From NCBI GenBank assembly GCA_025716855.1, contig JAIXMQ010000042.1:124001-188000 (forward strand): 64,000 bases of DNA, written 5' to 3'. The stretch is from Pilaira anomala. Taxonomy: Eukaryota; Mucoromycota; Mucoromycetes; Mucorales; Mucoraceae. This document shows, in pieces, positions 34,728 through 46,000 of this stretch. The notes below the pieces were generated by a model. The model saw only the letters and a program-made list of their open reading frames with translations. It had not been told where the DNA came from and did no database searches. The position numbers were made by a program, and so were the translations under genes. Positions within the stretch are counted from its first letter, which is position 1; the number at the start of each line of letters is the position of its first letter.

Positions 34728-35516
34728 CACAAAAAGATATATATATATTTTTTTTTTTTAAAGCGTGTAAAATTTCTTAAATGATCTGCGCAAAATGTTT
34801 AAACAAAAATTGCGCTGGAATAATACTTTCTCTCTCTTTCTCTCTCTCTGGAATTGGATATCCCAGAAAAAAAAAAAAAAAAAGGTACGGAATAGAGAAA
34901 GAAACAAAATAAAGAGGTGGCGTTTCCTCTTTTTTTTTTTGAATTGTTTTTTTTTTAAAAGAGCGCATTTTATTAACTTTCAGTCACAAGTGACGTAAGA
35001 AGAAAAAGAGCCATCATCCATACTGACATGTTCATGTAATTCATGTATCCAAGTAGAGATATGTTTTATATTAGGACCCTCTCTTTCTCGCTGTGGAACG
35101 ATCCCATGAAACAATGGTTATAACCACTTCATTTGCATCGATCCGGCCAATTTGATGTAAAATAAACATATAAATCTCACTGGATTACATATAAAAGTGA
35201 AATTGTCAAAAAGATCATTTTTTACTACCGCTCTACCCTTAAAAAATTAAAGTTATCTTTCTTATGCGCATCTGAAATGTTTCACTATAATAAAAAGGGG
35301 GAATGTAAATATTTCAAGCACTATTAATAAAGCTATTTTTATTGTAATTGTGTTGGTTGTAACACATACACTAAAAAAAAAAAAAAAAAAAAAAAAACTT
35401 TCTACGGTTATATTTATATATGCACACAAGACTATATAATTGGGGGAGGATGAAAAAAATATATATATATATATTAACAGAATAAGAAATGTATATATTA
35501 CAGGTAAAGACACTTT
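34514..35516. other. Intergenic, 1.0 kb
   Basis: Noncoding: T/A homopolymers (T33 near 34692-34724, A23 near 35374-35396) and TATATA stretches. No gene supported. Confidence 0.6.
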
Positions 35517-36014
35517 TCAGTATATTGTTGGAGTTGAAATAGGAATCAAATAGTCATTCATTTTATCGTCTTCACCATCGTTACCATGCCTGACATGGTT
35601 TGTTGATAACTTTGTAAAAAATAATGGTCCATCACCGGAACAAACACTGGTATCTATAGTTAATTTTGGTTTCTTCTTTTTTTCTTTATTAGCAGCAGGA
35701 ATATGAATAGGTAAGAATGCTTGGTCAAGATCTGGACTACTTGCTTCAGAATCACAAGGCGATGAAGGTATTTCTAATGAAAGTGATGGTATATCAGAAC
35801 GACTGTTGTTGTTCGATAATAGATTGGGATTTAATTTATATTGAACTGGTGGAAAAGAAAAGACTGAGCCACGGTCATAATCGAATGGAGAATAAGTATC
35901 AATGATCACTGTATGTTCTTCATCAAATCGAACTGTTTTTTTATCTGTTCTTTTTCTTTTATGTTGTATGTTTGGGTCGAATTTTATTAAACATGATGCT
36001 GGATATGTTGTCAT
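35517..36014 (-). CDS. Small disordered protein with PP1-docking-like motif (165 aa)
   Basis: Single exon, starting MTTYPASCLIKFDPNIQHKR. Near the N-terminus (residues ~20-48) is KRKRTDKKTVRFDEEHTVII followed by DTYSPFDYDR. KKTVRF fits the RVxF-type docking motif for protein phosphatase 1. The whole block 'VRF-----V---TYS--DYDR' recurs, to my knowledge, in small fungal proteins and PP1 regulators. The rest is Ser/Pro/Asn-rich with a basic patch (ANKEKKKKPKLTID) and no fold. Role as a PP1-binding regulator is inference. The inhibitor-2 gene at 2.6 kb is also PP1-related but not linked. Confidence 0.62.
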   Translation of the reverse strand: MTTYPASCLIKFDPNIQHKRKRTDKKTVRFDEEHTVIIDTYSPFDYDRGSVFSFPPVQYKLNPNLLSNNNSRSDIPSLSLEIPSSPCDSEASSPDLDQAFLPIHIPAANKEKKKKPKLTIDTSVCSGDGPLFFTKLSTNHVRHGNDGEDDKMNDYLIPISTPTIY

Positions 36015-37720
36015 TTTTTAAGTGTATATAAAAAAAAGAGAGAGAGAGAGAGAGAAAAGGGAGAATTATTATAACCTAAATGTCATAGCTTTTAAATGTG
36101 ATGTTTATAAACTCAATAATTATAAAAATAGCTCTTTTTGTTTTTTTTTTTTTTTTTTTTTTTTTTTGTTTTTACACACCTGACGTATATTTATTTTAAA
36201 AAATAATATTCTAGACCAAAGACTTTTTGTAATTCCTGTTTAATCCAGAATTATTTCGGTTTTGACATAAACTTTTCTGTTAAAATCACTATTTTCAAAA
36301 AAAAAGATAAAAGTCGTCGATTAAAAACTAAAAATAATGTAGGATTTAACTGGACAAAAAAAGCTAAAGTTTATTCTTTCTTATTCACTACTTCTCTCAT
36401 AATAACAAAATGTTGTTTAAAAAATAAGGTCTGACACTATTTACACCCACAAGTATCGATAGTATATGGTCCAATCTAGTAGTATCGTTCGTTACATATA
36501 TTAATTATTCAATAAATACCAAAAAAAGTTTAATCACGATTTAAAGATTTACGTCATATGAATATATATATATATATATCTACTACAGCCACACATCGGT
36601 ACATTACCAGCTGAATAGTTTTAATGGGGAGTAAATTGCTGTGAATTTGCCAGTAAAAAACTAATATTATCACCTACATCATCACATTTGCCTCTTAAGG
36701 TTATTTTGAAAATCCTTTTTTCTTAGTGTGTGAGGTTTCTCAAATGAGTAATTGTTTGTGGCTTCAGTTATAATATATATTGCATTATATAAAATATAGT
36801 TCGATTATTTATAACCAAAACCATCGTCATGATTATTATCCCCCCTCCCCCTTATAACGAGATGAAAATACATTATTGTTTGTTGTATCATAGTTGAAAG
36901 TTTTATGAGCACAGTCCCTAATATTAGAGTGACCTTTTTGTCTAAATGATTACTTTATTTTTACTGCAGTCACCTGGTTTTAAACTAAAATCTAATTATA
37001 CATATACGTGAATCTATTTGAACTGAAAGGAAACGAAAAGCCGTATTTAAATATCATTTCTGTCTAAAATATTATACAATAATTCATATTCTAAAATTGA
37101 AGTGACATAATTCTGTATAGATTTACCGTATGTCGGATAAAAATCTTTTTTGATAAAAAGGAACTTTTCCCGGTTAAATTTAAGTCATGTAATAACTGAA
37201 AAATGTGTGTCGTATTTTATCAAAACTTTTTATTGTACAGGATTCATACACGATTGTCCTTTTTATTTTGGGTATACATAGAAAGGGTAGTGTACATATA
37301 TAAATATAAAGAGTACATTATCTTTCTATTTATATCTCTTTTGCTTTCTTTTTATAGATAATATCAGTACAAAAAAAAATGATATAACTAATACATGGAG
37401 ATAAATCAAAATATACGATGTATAGTATTATGTATATAGTTATGAGTAGAAGTAGTAAGAAATAAAATTATCAACAAATGTCGTGGCTTTTGTGGCCGTA
37501 AATAAAAGAACTATTTTTGACAGCGTCTTCAAACGTTTTCTTGTCTTTTTAATCGAAAGTGATAAAAGTTATTTATCTATCTAATAAAAAAAAAAAAAAA
37601 AAATTGGAAATGGGAGTTATAAAATCGTTCATCCAAGCTCATGCTTTTATAATCTACAATTTTGCTCACTTGATTTATTGCTCTAATTTAGTCTATTTAT
37701 CTTTAAACCCTTGGGCGAAA

Positions 37721-37722
<2 letters not shown>

Positions 37723-37761
<39 letters not shown>

Positions 37762-37766
37762 TGTGT
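37723..37766. repeat. (GT)n microsatellite
   Basis: About 22 GT units with one TATG interruption, in an intergenic region. Confidence 0.95.
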
Positions 37767-38003
37767 AACTACATGATGGTTATTTAAGTAATGTACGTTC
37801 AATACCACTGGCTCTTTTTTCAAATAGCATGCATTATTATGTCATTTTTTTTTTCTACAGTTGTTACCATAGGAATCATTCCAATAGTATCTTCAACCTA
37901 ATTCACTTTTTATATGCACTCGTCTTCCTCAACTGATTTTGATAACAATGTATGATTTGATGGCAACAGTAGACACATTTTGCTTTTTTTGGATATGTGT
38001 GGT

Positions 38004-38045
38004 AAGGAGGAGGAGGAGGAGGAGGAGGAGGAGGAGGAGGAGGAG
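38004..38045. repeat. (GGA)n trinucleotide repeat
   Basis: Fourteen near-perfect GGA units in noncoding DNA. All-purine on the + strand, so capable of triplex or G-quadruplex-like structure. Confidence 0.95.
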
Positions 38046-39126
38046 TACTCCCCCAAGAAAATTTTGATATTTGGCTGTTCTTTTAAAAGTAAAACCAGGA
38101 ATATTTAAACTTTTTCCTCCAAACATTTCTCACTTATTTCTTGACTTGAAAAATATTGGCAAACAATTCAAAAAAAAAAAAAAAAAAACGTATCACTCAA
38201 GCACTCAGCCCAAAATATCAGTGTCTGATCTTTTCACTTTGTACACCCATGGTGTATTAGTATCAGGTGGTAGCAGAAAGCACATGAAATGCGTGCAAGT
38301 AAGTGTAGACAGCAATACAAGTAGATGTAACCGCTTTGACGATTACAAGTAGTATTCTTTTAGAAAAGATTGAAGGTAACGTTGTACAGATAATGCATTT
38401 CTTAAACATTTATTAATTTGATTTCAGTATATACATGAGATTTCCCTCATCCATAGAGAAAACAAAAAACAAAAAAAAATAGAATCAAGTACATGCCTTG
38501 TTTCAATTTAAATCTCTCTTCATAGCTAAACTTGTCTACCCATGTTTTTTTTACAACAATGTATGATATGATGGTAGCTGTATAGACACGTAGACAGCTA
38601 TATATAACACACACTCTCTCTCTCTTTTTTCGAGATTAGATCGCTGCTTCCACTTTCTAAATTGATCCTGATGTCAGTACTTTTAAATCAGTTGGAGCAG
38701 TCAAGCAAGATTTTTTGATATCGCGGACTAAACATTAAATGTAGTTTTATTCACTACATTCACTAGTAAAAGTAAACAACCTGCTTAACTCATGATTATT
38801 TCATTACTCCTCTTTTTTTACTTTATCGTTCATGTTCGTAGTGTTTCCAGCATATCGTTATTTATCTTTTTAAGCTTAATACTATAGAGTTGAAATTCTC
38901 TGAAAGCATATTCTATTTCGACAACGCACTGTATCTAACTAATTTGCACACTTTCCCATAAATGTGAAAGAATTTACTACTTTTCCCGTTGTCTGAAGTT
39001 AAAGAGGTAGCACTTTTTTTTCAATTTGCGCTAATCCCCACTATTTTTAAATACAAAGTGGGGGCGGCCACTATACAAGATTCTTTTTCTTCTTCATCTT
39101 CAAACTATAAAAAAAAAAAGAAAAAG

Positions 39127-39624
39127 ATGGCAGAGTCAAAGGCAGTTATTCTTGTAGGTGGACCTTCTAGAGGAACACGTTTCAGACCTCTTTCACTCAA
39201 CTCCCCTAAACCACTTTTCCCTGTTGCCGGTCGACCTATTATTTCTCATCATCTTGACGCTTTGTCAAAAGTCAAAGGATTAAAGGAAGTTTTGATTATC
39301 GGTTTATTCGAAGATAAGGTGTTTGCTCCTTATATTGATAACGCTGCTATTGAGTTCCCCAACTTGAACATTCGGTAATATTCTTGAAGATCAAAAAGTT
39401 TTGAAAAAACTAATCTTTTTTTTTTTTTGTCATTTCAGTTACCTTCATGAATATCAAGCTTTAGGTACTGCTGGTGGCATCTATCATTTCCGTGATGAAA
39501 TTTTACGTGGTCATACCAAGCAATTTTTTGTCATGCATATTGATATTGCTTGTTCTTTCCCTCTCAACGAAATGGCCAATGCTCACATGAAGCATAGATC
39601 GATTTGTACCATGTTGGGTACAAA

Positions 39625-39674
<50 letters not shown>

Positions 39675-40119
39675 GACAGAGAAAGATACGTTGAAAGAGG
39701 AATATCAGAAGCTCATCACTTCATTTATTTATTTAGGTCAACCCTAAAGAAGCTACGAAATATGGTTGTCTTGTTGCCGATCCTGAAACGAACCAAGTGC
39801 TTCACTATGTCGAAAAGCCCGATACGTTTATTTCAGATTTGATTTCATGTGGTGTCTTTTTATTCGATACCGCTGTATTTGCTGAAATGAAGAAGGCTTT
39901 AGATAAGAAAGAAAGTCAACATCAAACTGACTTTGTCTCTTCTTCGAATGATGAGTTAAGATTAGAGCAAGATATCCTTAGACCTTTAACTGAAAACAAT
40001 AACCTTTATGTTCATATCACAAAACAATTTTGGAGACAAATTAAGACTGCTGGGTAAAAAAAACACACACACACACACACACTTTCAAAAAAGTTAATGT
40101 GATACAGAAATTAATCGCG

Positions 40120-40150
<31 letters not shown>

Positions 40151-40291
40151 TCCTCTATTTCTGCTAACGCTCTCTACCTTGAAGCTGAAGCTCTTGAGGG
40201 TTCTGATCGTCTTGCAAAGAATACACCTGGTGGCCCTGAGATTATTGGTGCTGTCTATATTCATCCTTCTGCTCATGTTGATCCTACTGCC

Positions 40292-40327
<36 letters not shown>

Positions 40328-40862
40328 ATACTTTTTTTTTTTCTAAATACAGCTTAGAACCAGTGATACTCATTATTTTTAATATAGATTGGACCTAATG
40401 TCTCCATTGGCCCTCGTGTCAACATTATGGGTGGTGTTCGTGTCAAGGATTCTATCATCCTTGATAGTGTTCATATTGGCGTAAGTTGAAAGTTTGTGAA
40501 GTAAAAATGAATTTTTTTTTTTTTTTTGTAACTAAATTATAATTTGCGAGTATAGAAGGCCAGTTGTGTTCTTCATTCCATCATTGGCTGGAATAGTCGC
40601 ATTGGATCTTGGGCTCGTGTTGAAGGATGTCCTGTTTACGAAGAGGATAGTTCCATGATGAAGAATGGTGTCAAGAGTCAAAGTATTACCATTTTAGGTA
40701 AGTAATATAGCTTTTTTTTTTTAAAGTATCATCATTATTAATTAAAAAAAAAAAAAAATAGGCAAGGATGTTACTGTTATGGACGAAACTATTATCCGTA
40801 ACTGTATCGTTTTACCCCACAAGGAACTTAAATCGTGTTTCCATAACGAAATTCTCATGTAA
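39127..40862 (+). CDS. GMPPA: Mannose-1-phosphate guanylyltransferase alpha-type (GDP-mannose pyrophosphorylase A)
   Basis: Seven exons: 39127-39374, 39439-39625, 39737-40053, 40150-40294, 40388-40480, 40556-40697 and 40762-40862; 410 aa (human GMPPA 420). N-terminal nucleotidyltransferase domain: AVILVGGPSRGTRFRPLSLN, KPLFPVAGRPIISHHLDAL, YQALGTAGGIYHFRD. C-terminal left-handed beta-helix hexapeptides: AVYIHPSAHVDPTAKIGPNV, SIGPRVNIMGGVRVKDSIIL and SCVLHSIIGWNSRIGSWARV. GPSRGTRFRPLS (rather than GGYGTRLRPLT) marks the alpha type. This type regulates GDP-mannose supply for N-glycans, mannans and GPI. Introns carry extreme homopolymers: A46 after the donor of intron 2, T30 in intron 3, A26 in intron 4. 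Confidence 0.96.
39627..39672. repeat. A46 homopolymer inside GMPPA intron 2
   Basis: The 111-bp intron starts GT followed by about 46 consecutive A. On the other strand this would be a poly(T). Length is likely polymorphic or assembly-uncertain. Confidence 0.85.
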
Positions 40863-42783
40863 AAAAAAAAAAAATAATAATAATAATAAAATTATCCTGT
40901 ATTTTTAATAGATGATGTATAGCAACTATTATGAACTGCGTCTCGAAATTAAATTTTGTTTTGTATTCCCAATAACAATAAAAAATACATTTTTTATATT
41001 CTCTTGCATTGAACATGTTGTATGTTTGTTTTTTTTTTTTTTACCATAGTTTTAAGTTTTTTCGCCAGACCATGTTTGTATATAGTTCTTCAAAGTATTA
41101 AGATTATGCCAATAAAAATCTGGTGATAACCCTGTTATTATGCTAGGAGATCGGTCTAGTGCTCACGCCAAGTTTCATGAATCCATCCATGGAAAAGAAA
41201 CAAGGGACATGTTACTAGTAGTTAAAAAATAAAGGATGTAAAATATGTCTATCTTTGATGTAGCAACACATAATGGTCAGAGTCAAAGGACACCAAGGAT
41301 GAAAAGAAAGCTGATACAAATAGCCATAAGTAGAATTGGGAATTGAGATTTGTTATCAAATCAAACACGGTGATTCTGAAGCTGAAAAGAGCTAATTGTC
41401 AACTGGCATACATGATACTTCAAATCGAATAATGAACCTATTTAACGAAAAAATACAAGCAATGATAGCAATGACCTCAAAAAAATAAAAATATATATAG
41501 TTTGGATTTTCTTCCAGGTTTACGCTCAAGATACTATAATATCTACTTGTTATTAATATTTTTTGGTAGTTTTTATTTCATTTTATTTAAATGTATACGT
41601 TTTTAATGCTGTTCTCTATTAAAATGGTTCAACTCATTGAGATCAGCTATTAGTCCGCTGATGATAACTCATTCAACTAAAACGTGTCTCTTCCCTCATA
41701 AGAACTACATTATTCAAAAACTATTATACACCTTCTATACTCACTGGGTCGTCGCAAGAATCTTGAAAAATCAATCCACAAGAAATATGTCATCTTTGGT
41801 CATTAATAAAAACCATCATTGAGTTGTCATTTTGATGTATCGTTATTTAAAAGGTTTAAAAAAAAATAAAGATCATACAAGTATAGAAAAAAAAAATTTT
41901 TTTTATTAAGAGGTAAAATTAAGTCTGACTATCAGTCTATACTTTGTCGTTGTGCTATTCATGGAACACTCTGTTTTGTGGAACGATTTCTGAAGGGTTC
42001 TTTGAGCTTTCCCTTTTATGGTTTCAGGTTACACAATCTTGACAAAAAGCAAAAAAAAATCTTTTTTGACATGAATTCAGTGTAACGTGTATCTGAGTGA
42101 GTGGTTACTATAATAAACATTATCTTGAATTAATTAAAACTCTATAAATCTCATGAATATTTTTATAGTGTTAAAAGAAAATTATTACTTGCACTATAAA
42201 ATTCCTTGATTATCACGATGGTTAAAGAAAATATAGGTAGAGTTTTATTATTGATTAATGCAAAAAAAAAACAAAATTTACTCTTAGGTTTCACGGGGAA
42301 ACTTTTGTCTTTTTTGGAAGAAATTTTTTGGGGGGTGAAAAGTAGAAAAGAAGTAAAAAAGATAAAATTGTATTTTACCCGAAACACACACCATATCGTA
42401 CCTCGATTGTTGTATGTATTTTGTATAAGAATCACGTTCAGGCCACAGGTTTCGAAAATGTTCCCCACATGGTAACTTCTTTTAGGGGGGTATATATAAA
42501 CAAAGGTTTCAGTTAAAAAAAAAAGTAGTAGTAAGTAGTCTTTAGTTGAAACATTTATTTGCGTCACTGAAAAAAAAAAGAGTGGCTAAAAAAAAAAAAG
42601 TAGTTACAGGATTGAATGAACCAAGTATATTTAAAATAATGAAAAAAAATAATAATCACCACATATATTATATCTATTGTAATAGGGTTACATTGTTCAT
42701 AATTTATTGTAAAATCAATCATATATAAAAAGAGAGCTTTTTTTTAAAAAAAATAAAATGAATTGTCCAATATTTTCTTTCTC
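40863..42783. other. Intergenic, 1.9 kb
   Basis: AT-rich, no gene supported on either strand. Contains a (AAT)n tail just after GMPPA, AATAAA motifs near 40975-40985 and A/T runs. Overlapping opposite-strand frames at 42163-42567 are low complexity and rejected. Confidence 0.55.
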
Positions 42784-44599
42784 ATGTTAGAACTGACCAC
42801 TTTTCAGCATATATTTAGCCAGTCTTATCTTTACTTATTTACTGTGATTCTAGCTTCTGCTGCTAGTTTAACTAGTTTAACTTATGGTATGTGGACAAAG
42901 AAAAAAAAAAAAAAACGGTTACAGAGAAAGCTAATTAAATTATATAGGATTCTATAAATTTATTTCTTCTGTTCATTCTTATGTATTCAGCCCATGTTTT
43001 GAGGTGAGACCTCCTTGGCAAGTCCGTAAAGTATTCAACTTTAGAATGCATAGTAAACCTATCCAAGCTCACATGAAGACACTTCAACTTTGGATCATTA
43101 CTTCCAATTCAAAAAGCCTCTCAGTATTCATGTCTCAGCGTAAAAATCCTACAACCCAAGAAAAATTCTGTCAATCTGTCTTACTCGAATTACTTGACAA
43201 AAATAGATCAAAAGACTTGCAAAAGTTGCTTGATTTTCTGCACAGCGACCTCACAGATTGTCAACCTTTAGCGGAGGCCCTAGCTTATATTATTTTGGTG
43301 GCTCTCGACATTGATATGGATTCTTCAACTTGTGCTTTAGATGCCATGACACGTTTGCTCTGTACCTCTCGTGATTCACTTATATTTGACTTCGTTTTGA
43401 TGGGATTAAAAGACGATCATACACAGAGTTTGGGTGTAACTACCACTAATTATTCTGGATACGATCAGTACAAATCTTTTTTACAGTCTCCAACACCAAC
43501 AATGAACAAAATTGAGCTCTTCTTTTACAAGGCACCGGTTATCAAGTATTTAGTATCGAGTTGTAAAATTTTTAAGGATGTAGATATTACACCTACCATG
43601 TTTCGATGCCTATTAGAACGTGTTAGAAACGAAATACAACTTATGAAAGCTGACTTTTTAAAAATCCCTACCTTACCGGCAATTAGCCAAGATGTACTCG
43701 TATATAACCCACATCGTAATAAAGGATTTAAGGTGACACCAATGAATATATCATTCTTTTACATGGGATCTTATAAATCTCTTTACACCAACTTAGAAAC
43801 TCGATTAAATCAGCTTAAATCAGGTTTAGACTTTTCAATTCGATTGCAAGACTGTAAACCGATTTCTTCTTCACCTCTAATCTCACCTTATCTTTCTCAA
43901 ATCAAGGACATTTATCGATCTACCATTTCATTGTTTCGAAATCAAGAGCAAACATTGTTTCAATTTGAACAGGCCTTTGTTATCTCCCAAATATGTCAAA
44001 ATGACATTATTTCCACGGATTGTGTGAAGCGTAAATTTTCTAGCTTGGCTTATGATGCAAAAGGGGACAAATATATTGAACAAAAAGATTTTCAAAAATT
44101 AAAAACAGTAGTGGATAGGAACTTGCAGCTGACAATTAACTTGGAAAAGGCATTTAAAATGTCTCTTGAAAGTAACTGCTGGAACTTGAAGTTCAAAGAA
44201 TTGTGTCAGTCTCGTATTGATGAAGTCAAGAAAGTATGTGAGGAACATATAAAAATGTGTGGAGAACTTATTGCTCTTGAGATTAAGCTTAGACCATCAT
44301 TTGATGATGTGACTAATTGTTTAAAGAAACAAAAGGAAGCAGTAACTAAGGAAGAGGAGACTGCAGCAATAGAAGTTTACATCAAAGCTTTCGATGTATT
44401 TGATAAGTTTTTAAAAGATCATGATATGACATTGGATACTTTTGAAGGCCGGAAAATTAAACCTATTCAGAAAAGAGATGATACTGAATCCATGACTACG
44501 ACAAAAAAGATCATTCAAGGCATGGTTAACTTTGTATCAGATAATCTCTATAAATGCAAGGAAAATAATAAAAAACATGTCAAAACCTTAGGTGGTTAG
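42784..44599 (+). CDS. Uncharacterised 571-aa protein with N-terminal membrane anchor and C-terminal helical region
   Basis: Exon 2 (42991-44599, 536 codons) is certain: PPWQVRKVFNFRMHSKPIQA through KENNKKHVKTLGG. Exon 1 (42784-42890) is my best fit: MLELTTFQHIFSQSYLYLFT with a hydrophobic segment to SLTYGI, a plausible membrane anchor. Phase forces the non-consensus donor AT|GTGGAC; the better-looking GTATGT four bases upstream is out of phase. An overlapping upstream ATG at 42758 opens a 10-codon uORF. The body is alpha-helical, Lys/Glu-rich at the C-terminus (heptad-like, ~430-560), with no motif I recognise and no low complexity. Function unknown; conserved-looking composition argues for a real gene. 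Confidence 0.7.
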
Positions 44600-45274
44600 C
44601 ATTAAAATTAAAATTTATTGTATAACTTTTTCCCCCGGTTTTTATAATGAAAAAGTATCAACTCTGACAGGTTTCCTCGCATGATTATTTTTCGATAAAT
44701 AAACAAATTAAAGTTCTTTTTAAATGAAATGTATACGTTTATTTAATTGTGTAAAACGTTTATGTAAGCTAAAAAAAAAAAAAAAAAAAATCCCCTTTTT
44801 AGACTTGTGTTCATGTCTTACAGAAAACTCGGTTTTAGTTAAAGCTTGAAAAACAGAAATTAAAGGAAAATAAAGTTATGTTTCTAAAGTATTTTCCGCC
44901 CCACGTTTTACATAAGGTTTATCTAACGTTTGTCATGATTGGGCTTTTAATGTAAATCACCGAACTTATAATCAGAAATCTTTATCTATACGCGAGAAAT
45001 CCTTAGATATTTAGCCCCCCTCCCCTCCCCCCCCCATTATTCAAACCCCCATATTGTACCTGATATTCTTTTCTAAATACCGTTCCGTTTCGTCCCGGAG
45101 AGAAAAATGTTTATTGAAAAAAAAATGAACTTTATCTACAGTTGTACAACCAGCGTGATAAGAGTGATACAAAACAAGGGTAAATATAAAAAAATATGTT
45201 TTATTAAAAAAAAGTCTAATACAGAAATGCGAGTATATAAAAATACATTTTGGAATATAATACAGAATAGATAA

Positions 45275-45315
<41 letters not shown>

Positions 45316-45347
45316 TAAAGGAGGAAGTGAGAGAAAGGATATAAAAT
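44600..45347. other. Intergenic, 0.75 kb, with C-tract
   Basis: Convergent gap between the 571-aa gene and proline dehydrogenase. Contains an A20 run (44771-44790), a C6-T-C4-T-C9 tract at 45015-45035, and a (GA)n repeat at 45272-45316 that abuts the PUT1 3' end. Confidence 0.6.
45272..45316. repeat. (GA)n repeat, imperfect
   Basis: AGAGAGAAAGAGAGAG-type purine repeat in the likely PUT1 3' UTR or terminator region. Confidence 0.9.
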
Positions 45348-45969
45348 TTAAACAGAAGTAGGACCAGTAATAGAGATGTGATGAGCTTTGCCAGTTAAAC
45401 GGCCCTTGAATTCATCCCACATCAATTGACGTTCGACAGCAACACCACCCAAGACAGAAGAGTTTTCTTGAGCGCGACGAAGTAAATAAGGTGTGACCTC
45501 ATCAATCATACCATAAGGTAAGTACTTGTAAATAGAGTAACCGTTGCGGCCCAAGGTATATGATAATTGATCTTGCATACCAAACAATTGACCAAAGTAA
45601 ACAACACCAGAGCGGGCCGAGATGTTGTTGCGTTCCATTTCATCAATGGTGGTAATAACGGAATCACGGTTATGACTAGCAACCATAAATACAATAGGTG
45701 ATGTAGTGGCAGTAACAGATTCTCCCTTAACTTCTTGATATTGACTCAATTTGTTTAAAAGGAATTTGACACCACCGTTATAAGATGCGTGGGTATCTTC
45801 CAAGGTTTCGTGAATGGGAGAAACATAACCCATTTCCTCAGCACGCTTACGCTCAGAGACCATATAAGCACCACGAACTAATTTGGCAGCAAAAGTAAAG
45901 TTTTCACGGTTGGCAAGCTCAACATCTAATTCAAGTCTACCACGAGCAGATTTTGTATACATTTGATCT

Positions 45970-46000
<31 letters not shown>

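Larger units (their letters stand above)
36015..39126. other. Intergenic, 3.1 kb
   Basis: AT-rich and gene-free as far as can be seen. Holds a GA repeat and T25 near 36040-36170, a (GT)n repeat at 37723-37766, a (GGA)n repeat at 38004-38045 and an A18 run near 38171. A short imperfect repeat (ACAATGTATGAT-TGATGG) occurs at ~37946 and ~38558. Open frames such as 38071-38352 are not supported. Confidence 0.55.

Noticed and set aside
38071..38352. 93-aa plus-strand open frame between the GGA repeat and GMPPA
   Set aside because: No recognisable domain, interrupted by an A18-coded Lys run, flanked by repeats; no evidence of splicing or conservation.
42163..42567. 134-aa minus-strand and 89-aa plus-strand overlapping frames
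   Set aside because: Mutual antisense shadows, low-complexity Phe/Lys, no motif.
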